Of a stretch of DNA of 64,000 nucleotides, positions 31,304 through 40,836 are shown one piece after another. Made by a program: the position numbers and the translations under genes. Every line of letters starts with the position of its first letter. The stretch's first letter is position 1. This stretch comes from Tenebrio molitor (lineage: Eukaryota > Arthropoda > Insecta > Coleoptera > Tenebrionidae), in contig NC_091049.1 of NCBI RefSeq assembly GCF_963966145.1, positions 8,990,001-9,054,000 of the forward strand, read 5' to 3'. The notes under the pieces were generated by a model that was given only the letters and a program-made list of their open reading frames with translations, searched no databases and was not told the DNA's origin.

Positions 31304-34300
31304 ATGGATTCGTCAAGAATAATTAACGTTGGACTATTGGAAGGGAAAGCAAATTGGACTACGTGGAAATACAAAATTTCCGTCTGTCTACGAGGAGTCT
31401 CCGGAGCAATGGATGTTGTCCAAGGCAGGTTAGTGGCACCTAATACACTACAAGAAGATGCTACCGCTGCCCAAACAGCGACGTACAAAAGTGCATTAGA
31501 AGTATTCAATAAAGCAGACAGCAATGCCTTGATTATCTTAACCACGAACATGTCAGATGAAACGTTGCAGAAGATAATGCGATTCACGACGTCGCGAGAA
31601 GTATGGCTGGAACTTCACAAGTTGTTTGACGGCGTTTCTGAGGACAAAGTCTACAACCTCTGCTTACAATTCTTTGGATTTAAGAGGAATCCTGAAGTTG
31701 ACATCGCATCACATATTTCAAAATTGAAAACACTATGGAGCGAGTTGAAGCAGGAGATGATGAAAGATGAAGCGAACCTGGAACTACCAGACTTATTTCT
31801 GATCTGTAAAATTCTGGGAACACTACCAGATGACTATTTTTCATTCAAGTCTAGCTGGATGTTAATGTCAAAAAGTGACAGAACAGTCGATAATCTGACA
31901 AATCAATTGTGTGCATATGAACGAGCCTTAGGGACCAAGGAGGACGAATCTTCTGATCAGAAAGCTCTGGTTGTGAACTCGTCGAAGCAGGCATCGCAGC
32001 AAGCGAATGTAGTCGATTCCAAGAAGAAAAAGAAGCTGATTTGTCATTATTGTAAGAAGCCAAATCACACCGTGAAAGTGTGTAGAAAGTGGATAGCTGA
32101 TGGCAGGCCACCGAAATCGAGCAATCCGGAACCAGGTACGAACATGACACTCGTTTCTATTACATCAACTGTGATGAATTCTGAAAGCAGTAATAAAGAC
32201 TGGTATGTAGATAATGGCGCGACAAGTCATATCACAAATGACAAAAATTCGTTCAGAACACTTGAACCATTTTCAACAACACATTCAGTAACCACAGCGA
32301 ATGGTGAGAAAATTGAAGCCATTGGAAAAGGTACAGTGGAGATTGAAGCAGCAGTTGGAGGAAGATGGAACAAAATCACTCTGACAGATGTTTGGTGCGT
32401 TCCAAGTATTCAGAAGAATTTGTTCTCCGTTCTTGCAGCACAAGATAAACGTCAAAATAGCGAGTTCATCTCAACCACAGAAACTTGCAATTTCAAAGTC
32501 GACGGATTAGTCCAGCTGATAGGAGTTCGTGATCGATTTGGAGGACTTTATAAGTTGGCCGTGAGAAGTACGAAAACCAGCTCACTCGATGAAGTCAATG
32601 TCACAGGTACAAATAATCTCTTGCAGCTATATCATGAGAGATTCGGACATCAGAATAAGCGCCATGTGAAGTCGCTACTGAGCAAGGAGCTGAACATCAA
32701 AGTGGAAATGGACAGTGAACTGTGTGAAGGCTGTATGTACGGAAAAGCTCATCGCCTACCATTTGGCACTAGAACGAAGACAACAAAAGCAGGAGAGCGA
32801 GTTCACACAGATGTATGCGGACCATTTCAGGAATCGATGTCAGGATTTAAATATTTTGTGCTCTTCAAGGACGATTACACAAAATTCAGGACGATTTATT
32901 TCTTGAAAGAAAAATCAGAAGTTGCAGAGAAGCTGAGTCAGTTTTTAGCTGAAACAAAAACTGTTGGACATGTGATCAAAGAACTTCTGAGTGACAATGG
33001 GAAGGAGTTTGACAACAAGGACGTTAGAAGTATGCTTCAAAAGGAAGGTATTATTCAACGTCTAACGATGCCATACACCCCACAACAAAACGGCTGTAGC
33101 GAAAGAGAGAATCGCACAGTCGTCGAAACAGCAAGGGCAATTATGCATGCCCACGGAAACATTCCGCAGACACTCTGGGCTGAAATAGTTCGTTCAGCGA
33201 ACTACATCTTGAATCGCACGGGACCTTCAAACGTGCCAGGAACATCTCCATATGAACTGTGGTACGGTAAGAAACCGGGACTGAAACACTTACGTGTAAT
33301 AGGCTCCACTTGCTATGTTCATGTTCCGAAGCAAACCAGAAAAAAGATGGACCCAAAAGCCACTAAAGGTATTCTCATTGGCTACGATCATGATGACGGA
33401 TACAGGATCTTCGACAAAGAGGAATGCAAACTCATTAGATCACGAGATGTCGTATTTGAAGAGAAAACGCTTGAGCACACGAAAAGTGTGATTATTCCAG
33501 AAGATGATTCAACGTCTAAACAGGAAATTCAAGCTGATCGCGATGATGAACTCACCGATGACGATGAAGAGGAGCAGGAAACCGAAGATACGTCAATTTC
33601 TGGAACTTCCGAGTCAGATTGCGAGCACAACGCCGACAGGACCACACGATGTCTACGGAACAGATCGACTCTGAAAGCGCCAGAGAAACTGCAAGACTAC
33701 GTGATGCATCTTGCAACGTCACTTGAGGAACCAGAAACTTACGGCGAGGCCATGAAGTCGGATCAAAAGGATTACTGGAAAGAAGCCATGGACCGTGAAA
33801 TGAAGGCTCTTCAAGAAAACGAGACTTGGGAGCTAGTGGACTTACCTCAAGGAAAAAGGGCTATTTCAAACAAATGGGTCTACAAAGTGAAAACCAACGC
33901 CGATGGATCAATCGATAAGTTCAAGGCGAGACTGGTCATCAAGGGCTATTCACAGCAAAGAGGAATTGACTATGACGAAACTTTCAGTCCAGTAGCCAGG
34001 AAGTCTACTATTCGAACGTTACTCAGTGTTGCCGCAAATGAAGGTATGAAACTTGCACAGATTGACGTTTCAACGGCTTTTCTCTATGGTGACTTGAAGG
34101 AAACCATATACATGCAACAACCTGAAGGACACTGTGATGGATCTGGGAGAGTATGTCGACTAAAGAAAAGCTTGTATGGGCTGAAACAAGCCCCTCGTTG
34201 CTGGAATGAGAAGTTTAGCAATTACATCATTAAATTGGGTTTTCGAAGGAGCGAAGCGGATCCTTGTCTTTTTGTTAGGCAAACAGGCTCCACAAAAATG

Positions 34301-35269
34301 TTCTTCGTCCTTTATGTTGATGATGGTTTAATTGCAGCCAATGACGAACAGGAACTTCAACAATTTATCGATGACTTAGGACGAAAGTTCAAAATAACTG
34401 CTAAACCTGCGTCGTTTTTCCTGGGACTGGAAATCAATCGAGAAGAAGACGGCTCGGTGAGGGTGAGTCAAACCCACTACACCGAAAAACTGTTAGAACG
34501 ATTCAACATGAGTAACTGCAAGGCAGTGACTACTCCAATCGTCAAGGACAACGAGACAGAAGAAAGCTCTCGAAACTCCGAGTTTCCATACAGACAAGCC
34601 GTGGGAGCATTGATGTTCCTCATGTGTGGGACACGTCCGGATATTGCGTACGCACTCAGCGTGGTATCCAGAAATCTTGAGAATCCAACAGATCGAGACG
34701 TAGTTAGGGTCAAGAGGATTTTGCGGTACCTGAGAGGTACAACGAACTGTGGGCTTCTTTACAAGAACAACCAAGCAAAGGGGGTTTTTGAATGCTACAG
34801 CGATGCAGATCATGGTGGTGACCTTAGCACGGGGCGCTCGACCTCTGGTGTACTGTGCCTCCACTCTGGGGCCCCTATTTCCTGGATGAGCCAAAGACAA
34901 TCTTCCGTTGCCATATCCACAACTGAAGCTGAAGTTGTAGCTGCCAGCGAAGCTGCCAGGGAGATCATCTGGATCAAGAGGATTTTAACTGAACTGGACC
35001 AATTGAAAGCAACACCTACATTACAAATCGACAATGAAGCTGCTATTCGACTTGCCCAGAATCCCGAGTTCCATCGAAGAACGAAGCATATTCGTATCAG
35101 ACATTTTTTTGTTCGCGAATTAGTAACTGCTGGAGAGATTATGGTTTCAAAAGTAGATTCTGAAAAACAGCTCGCGGACATATTAACAAAACCATTGTTT
35201 TCAACCCGATTTAGAGATTTGTGTAACGACATGGGAATCTGTAAGTTATTAAATAAGGGAGAGTGTTGA
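31304..35269 (+). CDS. gag-pol: Copia-2 Gag-Pol polyprotein, 1321 aa, uninterrupted
   Basis: One open frame from MDSSRIINVG to TGA. Gag occupies about residues 1-240, with the zinc knuckle CHYCKKPNHTVKVC at about 247-260. Protease is at about 300 (WYVDNGATSHIT; Asn replaces the usual Ser/Thr before Gly). GAG-pre-integrase and HHCC come at about 440-490 (HERFGHQNKRH ... CEGC), the integrase core at about 500-600 (HTDVCGPF, DNGKEFDN, QQNGCSERENR), RT at about 850-1050 (FKARLVIKGYSQQRGIDYDE, LYVDDGLIAA near 1004) and RNase H at about 1160-1300 (CYSDADHGGD, ISTTEAEVVAASEA). The stop codon lies inside the 3' LTR: TGT of the LTR start is the last codon and TGA follows. All catalytic positions I can see are present, so this element may be competent for transposition. 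Confidence 0.93.
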   Translation: MDSSRIINVGLLEGKANWTTWKYKISVCLRGVSGAMDVVQGRLVAPNTLQEDATAAQTATYKSALEVFNKADSNALIILTTNMSDETLQKIMRFTTSREVWLELHKLFDGVSEDKVYNLCLQFFGFKRNPEVDIASHISKLKTLWSELKQEMMKDEANLELPDLFLICKILGTLPDDYFSFKSSWMLMSKSDRTVDNLTNQLCAYERALGTKEDESSDQKALVVNSSKQASQQANVVDSKKKKKLICHYCKKPNHTVKVCRKWIADGRPPKSSNPEPGTNMTLVSITSTVMNSESSNKDWYVDNGATSHITNDKNSFRTLEPFSTTHSVTTANGEKIEAIGKGTVEIEAAVGGRWNKITLTDVWCVPSIQKNLFSVLAAQDKRQNSEFISTTETCNFKVDGLVQLIGVRDRFGGLYKLAVRSTKTSSLDEVNVTGTNNLLQLYHERFGHQNKRHVKSLLSKELNIKVEMDSELCEGCMYGKAHRLPFGTRTKTTKAGERVHTDVCGPFQESMSGFKYFVLFKDDYTKFRTIYFLKEKSEVAEKLSQFLAETKTVGHVIKELLSDNGKEFDNKDVRSMLQKEGIIQRLTMPYTPQQNGCSERENRTVVETARAIMHAHGNIPQTLWAEIVRSANYILNRTGPSNVPGTSPYELWYGKKPGLKHLRVIGSTCYVHVPKQTRKKMDPKATKGILIGYDHDDGYRIFDKEECKLIRSRDVVFEEKTLEHTKSVIIPEDDSTSKQEIQADRDDELTDDDEEEQETEDTSISGTSESDCEHNADRTTRCLRNRSTLKAPEKLQDYVMHLATSLEEPETYGEAMKSDQKDYWKEAMDREMKALQENETWELVDLPQGKRAISNKWVYKVKTNADGSIDKFKARLVIKGYSQQRGIDYDETFSPVARKSTIRTLLSVAANEGMKLAQIDVSTAFLYGDLKETIYMQQPEGHCDGSGRVCRLKKSLYGLKQAPRCWNEKFSNYIIKLGFRRSEADPCLFVRQTGSTKMFFVLYVDDGLIAANDEQELQQFIDDLGRKFKITAKPASFFLGLEINREEDGSVRVSQTHYTEKLLERFNMSNCKAVTTPIVKDNETEESSRNSEFPYRQAVGALMFLMCGTRPDIAYALSVVSRNLENPTDRDVVRVKRILRYLRGTTNCGLLYKNNQAKGVFECYSDADHGGDLSTGRSTSGVLCLHSGAPISWMSQRQSSVAISTTEAEVVAASEAAREIIWIKRILTELDQLKATPTLQIDNEAAIRLAQNPEFHRRTKHIRIRHFFVRELVTAGEIMVSKVDSEKQLADILTKPLFSTRFRDLCNDMGICKLLNKGEC

Positions 35270-35482
35270 TGTATTTCTCATTTTATAATTATTTAATAAC
35301 AGTACTTTTATTTTGTTTAGGTTGGTACTAAAACCAACGAGTAGATGTAACTAAGGAAAAACCTGGTATACGCCATAGACACTAACTTGAAACTTGTAGA
35401 TGGTAAAACAACACGTTCACGTTTGAATAAACAGTTTTAGCTTTTAAATCAAAACAGTCGGCCTTATTAGAAAATCCCAACA
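35253..35482 (+). repeat. Copia-2 polypurine tract and LTR 3
   Basis: AATAAGGGAGAG precedes TGTTGATG at 35264. Followed by GGTAT, the target duplication partner of the pentamer before LTR 1. Confidence 0.88.
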
Positions 35483-35750
35483 GGTATTTTATTTTTTTCC
35501 ATAGCAACAGATCTCTCCGAAAATGTGATTTATTTATTTTATTTTAATTTTATTTAAAATTTTGAATATAAAGTTACAGACTCATTTTCTAAGGAGTTAT
35601 GTCAGGTATCGAACAAAATCAAATACAGCACTCGAGAGTAAGGCCGCTTTACCTTCCTCTCTCGTAGTGTAAATAACTATTAATTCATGTTTTTTTTTTT
35701 TCACAGCTTACTTTCGTCGTGTGTATTATCTGCTTAATGTGTAAAATTAA

Positions 35751-35912
35751 GGGCCAGTTTATAGAAAGAGAATTAAATATTTAATTCGAATTGAATTTTA
35801 ATGCGCGATTAACCCATCAATCCGAAACTACGATTGGTTCAATCTGATCACGTGTTCTTTTAATCTCGCATTTGATTACGATTTACTTAATTTCGCTTCT
35901 ATAAACTGGCCC
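35751..35912. mobile_element. MITE of the GGGCCAGTTT family, TAA duplication
   Basis: GGGCCAGTTTATAGAA at the left and its inverse at the right, with arms of about 40 bp. TAA at 35748-35750 and 35913-35915. Probably a PIF/Harbinger-type MITE by duplication length and sequence. It lies in the host-like sequence right of Copia-2. Confidence 0.7.
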
Positions 35913-36653
35913 TAACAGTTTTTACACTCGTAGTTAAAATCAAAATTATTTTTCATAAATGGAGTAAGACGTGTTGCCTACTTTGTGAGATTAGTTTTGC
36001 CCGCAACCACCGGGAGCGCTGTAATTCATACATTGACTTGATCATGGCAGTTTCCTATCTAAGGATATGTGATTTGTGATGATTATGGCCATGGGGGTGA
36101 AAGTTGTATTGCCTAACTCGCAATTCAAATGACATTTGTTTGTCGGCAATTAGAACGCAAAAGTGGGGGTAATGACGAAGGAAATGTGGCTAGTGCGCAC
36201 GCGTCATTTATTGCGCCAAATCTGGCGTTCCTCGTATTGGCTGTTTAATTTCATTTGTTTCAGCACAGAACAGAACACAAACCTTGTGTTTCAGTGAGCG
36301 GGTGGTTTGGTTAGGTTATGGTTATGTCCTGAATTGCCATACAACGAAATAAACGAACGTAACATTGAAAATCAATAATTTTAAATATCTAGAACAATTC
36401 AAATTACCCGCCAGCATAGCTCGCCAAGCATAATTTGAGTTTCCCGCGTCCCAGAACGCAATATGGCCGATTTAAATGTGATTGGAATTGCTGTCAATTT
36501 GTACAGAGCCTGCGCTTCTTTAAGGTTTGTGTTTTGTGGTTATGGCATAGACAACACAGTAAACAGGGCCGTAGTCTTCAACGGGACCATACTACCAAAA
36601 CAGGACCGTACTACCAAAACAGGACTGACGTCTTCAACGGGACCATACAAAGT
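35913..36653. repeat. Spacer with dispersed blocks and short tandem units
   Basis: 36049-36080 is the inverted partner of the block at 15937. At 36567-36648 the segments TCTTCAACGGGACCATAC and ACCAAAACAGGAC are repeated. ORFs at 36435 and 36463 cross into the Copia-3 LTR and have no recognisable motif. No gene supported. Confidence 0.4.
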
Positions 36654-36768
36654 TGTTGAATATGTCAAATTCATGTTATCACATACACACATGCGCACCT
36701 GTACTCTGAATAAACCAGTCGTTAATCATTTCGCTCTCCCGAACACCTTCCCGGACCTACGCACATCA
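36654..36768 (+). repeat. Copia-3 5' LTR (about 115 bp)
   Basis: TGTTGAATATG...GCACATCA followed by GGTTATGGGCCCGCAAA, a PBS of the internal initiator-tRNA type, which here matches the GGTTATGGGCCC of Drosophila copia even better than Copia-2 does. The LTR is short for a Copia element. Confidence 0.7.
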
Positions 36769-36785
36769 GGTTATGGGCCCGCAAA

Positions 36786-37455
36786 CAGTGTTGCCAGGTG
36801 ACTGTCATAAAATTTCCCTACTCTTATCTTGAAAATTCCCTTTTTCAGCCTTAATTTCCCTTTTGTTTTGGTATTCACAAATAAAACACAGTCTTATTGC
36901 AGGCTATGTACTTGCACAAGTGAATATTGTTCTTATCACTAGTTAGCCAATTTTTAAAAAGTGGATCTTTAAGCCACATTGAATTAAACTTTTTAAATGG
37001 TTTAGTCTTATTAGTACTTTTACCGAACGGGGCACTTTCGTTCGAATGATCTGTCATTTTTTTAATCTGTTGTTACTTGAAAGAACGAAGAAAGAATGGC
37101 AACGGCTCGGCAAATATTAAATGAAAACAGCCAATAAGTCCTTCCTGGAGTTTGCAATTCTTATTATATTTCTTATTAGTTCTATGAATATATAAAAAGT
37201 TCAAGACAATAGGTTATACTGTGACAATAGTATCAGCAGATTCGGTCGGCGTCGGCAATTAACCACTTGGCACTGCTTCTCGGAAGCAATGGGCTGTCGG
37301 CGCGGTTTAGCGGAACGACCAAAGTAAATATCTCCGACAATTTTGTATTTTTAGAAATCATGGAAAATCCCTATTTAGAAGATAAATTCCCTTTTTCCCT
37401 TTTATATTGAAAATTCCCTTAAAAAAGGGAAATTCCCTCTCACCTGGCAACACTG
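36786..37455. mobile_element. Non-autonomous hAT element with 8-bp duplication CCCGCAAA
   Basis: CAGTGTTGCCAGGTGA at the left and its inverse at the right; CCCGCAAA at 36778-36785 and 37456-37463. The 670-bp element has clusters of TTTCCCT/TTCCCT units near both ends (about 36828-36865 and 37368-37435), a likely transposase-binding array. A minus-strand ORF at 36875-37057 has no recognisable motif. It is inserted in the Copia-3 leader right after the PBS. Confidence 0.9.
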
Positions 37456-37652
37456 CCCGCAAAGTGACCAAAGACCAAGGATTGTATAAGAACATAGGAT
37501 AGCTGAATCCCTATGCTTGCAATGTTGTCCGCTTCGAGCTGCGTCCCCACTCTCGCGTGACGTCAGCGACGGACCAGTTTGTACTTACATCCACTTACGC
37601 ACGTTAAACGGTTGAGATTTTTTAATTTAAATTTAATAAATTAGGGACAAAA

Positions 37653-37739
37653 ATGCTAGAACGTCGTTGTGCATTATTTGGCTGTAATAATAGTCGAATC
37701 GGTACAAAAATCACCAACAGTGAAATTTATAAGGAAGCC
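37653..37739 (+). pseudogene. THAP-like N-terminus, truncated
   Basis: MLERRCALFGCNNSRIGTK, starting 177 bp inside the left TIR, has the C-x4-C opening of a THAP finger. It is cut at about 37728 by a dispersed repeat, so the second half of the finger is missing. It is probably the first exon of the transposase that once mobilised the 37476-40290 element. Confidence 0.4.
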
Positions 37740-37990
37740 TTAAAACACGCGCGACGAGTTTAAGAACACGACGTGTAGCTTTTAACGTGGCAAGTGCTTT
37801 AAAGGCCCTTATACACGTGCATCGTACGCTATTTTTATAAGAAAAAAAGTAAATTGAAATACCTTTTCCGAATTAATCTATGTCATTAATTGTTGATATA
37901 GAAATGGTCAATTGTTGTTTTTTTCGTTGATACGTATATTTTATGAATTGTGAATAAATGTGTATTTATCATTGTTCAAAATGTAGGTAA
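37728..37990 (+). repeat. Dispersed repeat, copy 2 (inverted copy at 10037)
   Basis: AAGGAAGCCTTAAAACACG, then TTTTAACGTGGCAAGTGCTT, ending near CAAAATGTAGGTAAATTTG, collinear with the reverse of 10037-10345. Confidence 0.55.
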
Positions 37991-38334
37991 ATTTGTTGTT
38001 ACCTAAGCGACCTAAGCTTTAGTGCTTTAAAGGGCCGATTTTGCACGCATTTTAGTGTCAAAATATATATTAATAGTTATTTACGAACCGAGTGGGAGAA
38101 AAAATTTTTCGCACATGAGCGCATTGTTTGAGGCACAGCGACGAAGGAGGGAGTGCTTCATTTGCGCGAATGTGCCAGATTTTATTATTATCAAGTCAAA
38201 TTATTTTCAGAATGCTCAAAAAGGCCAATGCTTTTGTGCGAAATCTACGTTCGCGGTTAACTGTTGCTTTTGCGAAATGTCATATTGAAGTTAGTGAGTT
38301 CAAAAACAGAGATTATGATTCAGGTATAATAAAA

Positions 38335-38560
38335 TAGTAGTTTATTTAACGAGTTCGTGTGTAAATTGGGCTTTTTTTCTGTATTGAGTGGGTCAGTTTA
38401 AAACGCGGGTGAAATCCCTTAAAGGCTCCAAATCGCTTCAAAATCTGTAAAATTAGTTGGACGTTTCGTTTTGACAAGTTGTGACATTTATCAAAATCCG
38501 TTCACACAGGAGAAAATTCTCAAATTCTGACAATGTCGAATAAAAAAATTATTTTTTTAA
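38335..38560 (-). repeat. Inverted copy of the 18370-18720 repeat
   Basis: Starts TTTAACGAGTTCGTGTGTAA and ends with CCGTTCACACAGGAGAAAA. It matches the reverse of 18415-18690, without the second palindrome arm. Confidence 0.5.
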
Positions 38561-38593
38561 TGTACTAACTAATACTAATTGTATAATAATATA

Positions 38594-39139
38594 CTGGGTG
38601 CCCCAAAATTCGCGGAACAACTCAATGGGGCAATGTCAACTCATGTTAGAAAATAACGAGAAAAAAATAAAAAAATTCTATACCACTTAGATTTGAAGAT
38701 ATCGGGGTTCAAAAGGTGCAGCTTTGATCTCGTTTACTTTAAATATTAAAAAAGATTTTGACTATGTATTTGTCCTATACTACCCAGTGGCATAATAATT
38801 CTGAACGATTGTGATCAGGTTTGCAATTATTTTTTTCATTATTTCTAGCATTTGCAAGTGGTAATTTTATGTCCGTTTTACCTCAAATAACGTATGGCAA
38901 CATGGCTTTCATTTTTCTTTCTCATTTCCATGGACACAACAAAAATGAAATATTTGTAGACTATTGGGATACAAAGAATGTTTTTAAATGTTGCCAGCGT
39001 TGTCACATTTAGTGTAACGAATAGGTCTATATCTTCTACAAAAAAGAAGATTGATTTTTTAAAAACATTTTTACCTGATATTTTATTGACTACTTAACAA
39101 CATACTGATAAGCTGTTCCGCGAATTTTGGGGCACCCAG
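38594..39139. mobile_element. Mariner-type MITE with CTGGGTGCCCCAAAATTCGC ends
   Basis: CTGGGTGCCCCAAAATTCGC then GGAACA is perfectly inverted at the other end (26 bp), with TA on both sides (38592-38593, 39140-39141). 546 bp, no transposase. CTGGGTG tips with TA duplication are of Tc1/mariner type. Confidence 0.85.
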
Positions 39140-39298
39140 TATAACTATAAATAAGATAATAAAAACGTGTATTATAGCAGGACAATGACGGATCAAATGT
39201 ACATATTTCATTTTTCATTACCATTCATTGTACACTTCTGTGCAAGAAAATTAAGCACAAGTCATGACGTAATTTTCGCAATATTTTAGTTGTATAAA

Positions 39299-39440
39299 GG
39301 CCGGTTTCACCAGCCCCAGTTAAAATTGACGGTAGGTTAAAATGCTTCGTTACTTAGGTAATTATCAATTGCTACCTATAACAATGCTTTCGTATATTTT
39401 AACCTACAGTTAACTTTAACTGGCGTTGATGAAACCGGTC
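39299..39440. mobile_element. MITE of the GGCCGGTTTCA family
   Basis: GGCCGGTTTCACCAGCCCCA at the left and in reverse GACCGGTTTCATCAACGCCA at the right, with arms continuing to GTAGGTTAAAAT. Related in tip sequence to the MITEs at 19865 and 35751. The target duplication is unclear. Confidence 0.65.
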
Positions 39441-40290
39441 TTATTACATTTAACATTTGAAAACATTTTTAAATTGTTGTCTAAATGACACGGCATTTTG
39501 ACATTCCTAAAAAAATACTGATTTACATAAATATTTTTTACTATAAATTTCGTTGTCCCGTTTAATTTTATTGTACAGAAGTGTACTACAGGGGACAAAA
39601 TACCCTGGTCATAATTTTTCTGCCACTTCAAAAAAAAAAAAATGTAAACCAAACATTAACGTCAAGTCAAGGTTGATGACAATTTCAAATTATTGACTTT
39701 TCCCTTGTCAAAAGTATGGCACCTTCCACCGTTCAAAAATTTTGTTCATGGGCCAAATTGCCTTGTGGAAACCTTTTCAATTTTTCCACCTTGGAATTTC
39801 TCATTTATATATTTCCCTCCACCACCCGGCGGCACGACAATTTTGCCGGAATACATACACTATTACGGATATTACTATCAAGTAATAGTGCATTTATTAT
39901 TAATTTATTAATTAATTCTCATTAATGGTCTATTTTTCGGTATTTAACATTTGCTTTACAACTTTATGTCACTCAACTGACTTTGACGACCAAAGTAATT
40001 TGTCCCTAATAGTACGTTAATTTTGGTTTGAGACAAGAGTTTTAGATTTATTTTTATATAAGTATCTATTAAAACTAGATATTGTTTCGACCGCGTAATA
40101 TGTAGATACATTAAATTATAATTGAATTACTTTACAGAAAAGTACAAAATATAGGGCGACACTCAACTGATATATCATTGTAATACGGAACTCATTCAGT
40201 TTCTGGTCCGTCGCTGACGTCACAGCCCCCCACTACGCTCGGCGAAAATATTCCCGCATCCAGCTATCCTATGTTCTTATACAATCCTTG
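39441..40290. other. Right part of the 2.8-kb element, no gene seen
   Basis: Two overlapping short ORFs at 39693-39925 have no recognisable motif. The last 110 bp are the right TIR. Confidence 0.35.
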
Positions 40291-40566
40291 ACCAAAGACA
40301 ACGCTGATCACTTCTTACGTAAGTTCGTGGAGACCCACGATCCACTGAATTCCGAAAACGTGAACGTAACGACACGAAATCCAACGCACGCCGCCATATC
40401 ACACGAACGACCGAAAAAAAAAACGCAAGAAAAACGAGTGTCCAAAAACCACGAAATTGTGCAAACGAACAACGAAACGAACGGCCAAAACGAACAACGA
40501 AACGAACGACGAAACAAACGGTGAAACGAACAACGAGAACGTCCTTTGTGAAGGCTCACGAACAAC

Positions 40567-40836
40567 ATGCCGCCAACGAACAACCAAATTACGTTTGAAA
40601 AACTTCGAGGTCGAGAGAACTATAATACATGGAAGTCCGCCATGCGAGCAGCGTTACATCTCGAAGACCTATGGAAATGTGTGACCGGCGACGTCACCGA
40701 CGAAGGCAAAAACATGAAGGCGCGATCCCGAATTTTGCTAGCCACGGAGCCCCACATCTATATCCACGTAGAGGATACAGCGACGGCCAAGGACGCGTGG
40801 AACAACCTCGCTCGCACTTTCGAGGATGCAGGCCAA
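40567..40836 (+). pseudogene. gag: Copia-3 Gag N-terminus
   Basis: MPPTNNQITFEKLRGRENYN, TWKSAMRAALHLEDLWKCV, then AWNNLARTFEDAG, where homologous Copia Gags continue with a short basic linker and ...SMEEYV. That continuation is found 14.6 kb away at 55485 (LDKCQSMEEYVYQI), with perhaps ten residues lost. The upstream leader (40300-40566) is rich in AACGAAACGAAC units. Confidence 0.7.

Larger units (their letters stand above)
30103..35482 (+). mobile_element. Copia-2: intact Copia element with three LTRs and an embedded antisense Gypsy piece
   Basis: Three identical 219-bp LTRs (30103-30321, 30951-31169, 35264-35482). The first and third are flanked by the same pentamer GGTAT (30098-30102 and 35483-35487), so they are the outer ends of one integration; the second is flanked by GAGGC and is internal. 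Between LTR 1 and LTR 2 lie 21 bp of Copia-2 leader, then about 515 bp of Gypsy leader plus partial LTR in antisense, then about 95 bp of unknown origin. A full Gag-Pol follows LTR 2. Confidence 0.85.
37476..40290. mobile_element. 2.8-kb TIR element with 9-bp target duplication, carrying a THAP start
   Basis: CAAGGATTGTATAAGAACAT, then AGGATAGCTG, is perfectly inverted at the two ends (30 bp); after a variable patch the block GTGACGTCAGCGACGGACCA is again shared, so the TIR extends over about 110 bp. ACCAAAGAC occurs at 37467-37475 and 40291-40299. Nine-bp duplications are usual for Mutator-type elements, whereas P elements give 8. Inside are a THAP-like N-terminus near the left end and at least four other repeats, so the transposase has been replaced or deleted. 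Confidence 0.7.

Noticed and set aside
34493..35232. Minus-strand ORFs opposite Copia-2 RNase H
   Set aside because: Antisense shadows; the intact sense frame carries all known motifs.
36435..36801. Two overlapping plus-strand ORFs, candidate small genes
   Set aside because: Both run into the Copia-3 LTR and across short tandem repeats; no independent start or motif supports a gene.
40308..40587. Minus-strand ORFs rich in Phe/Ser/Arg opposite the Copia-3 leader
   Set aside because: They arise from the repeated AACGAAACGAAC units and are low complexity.
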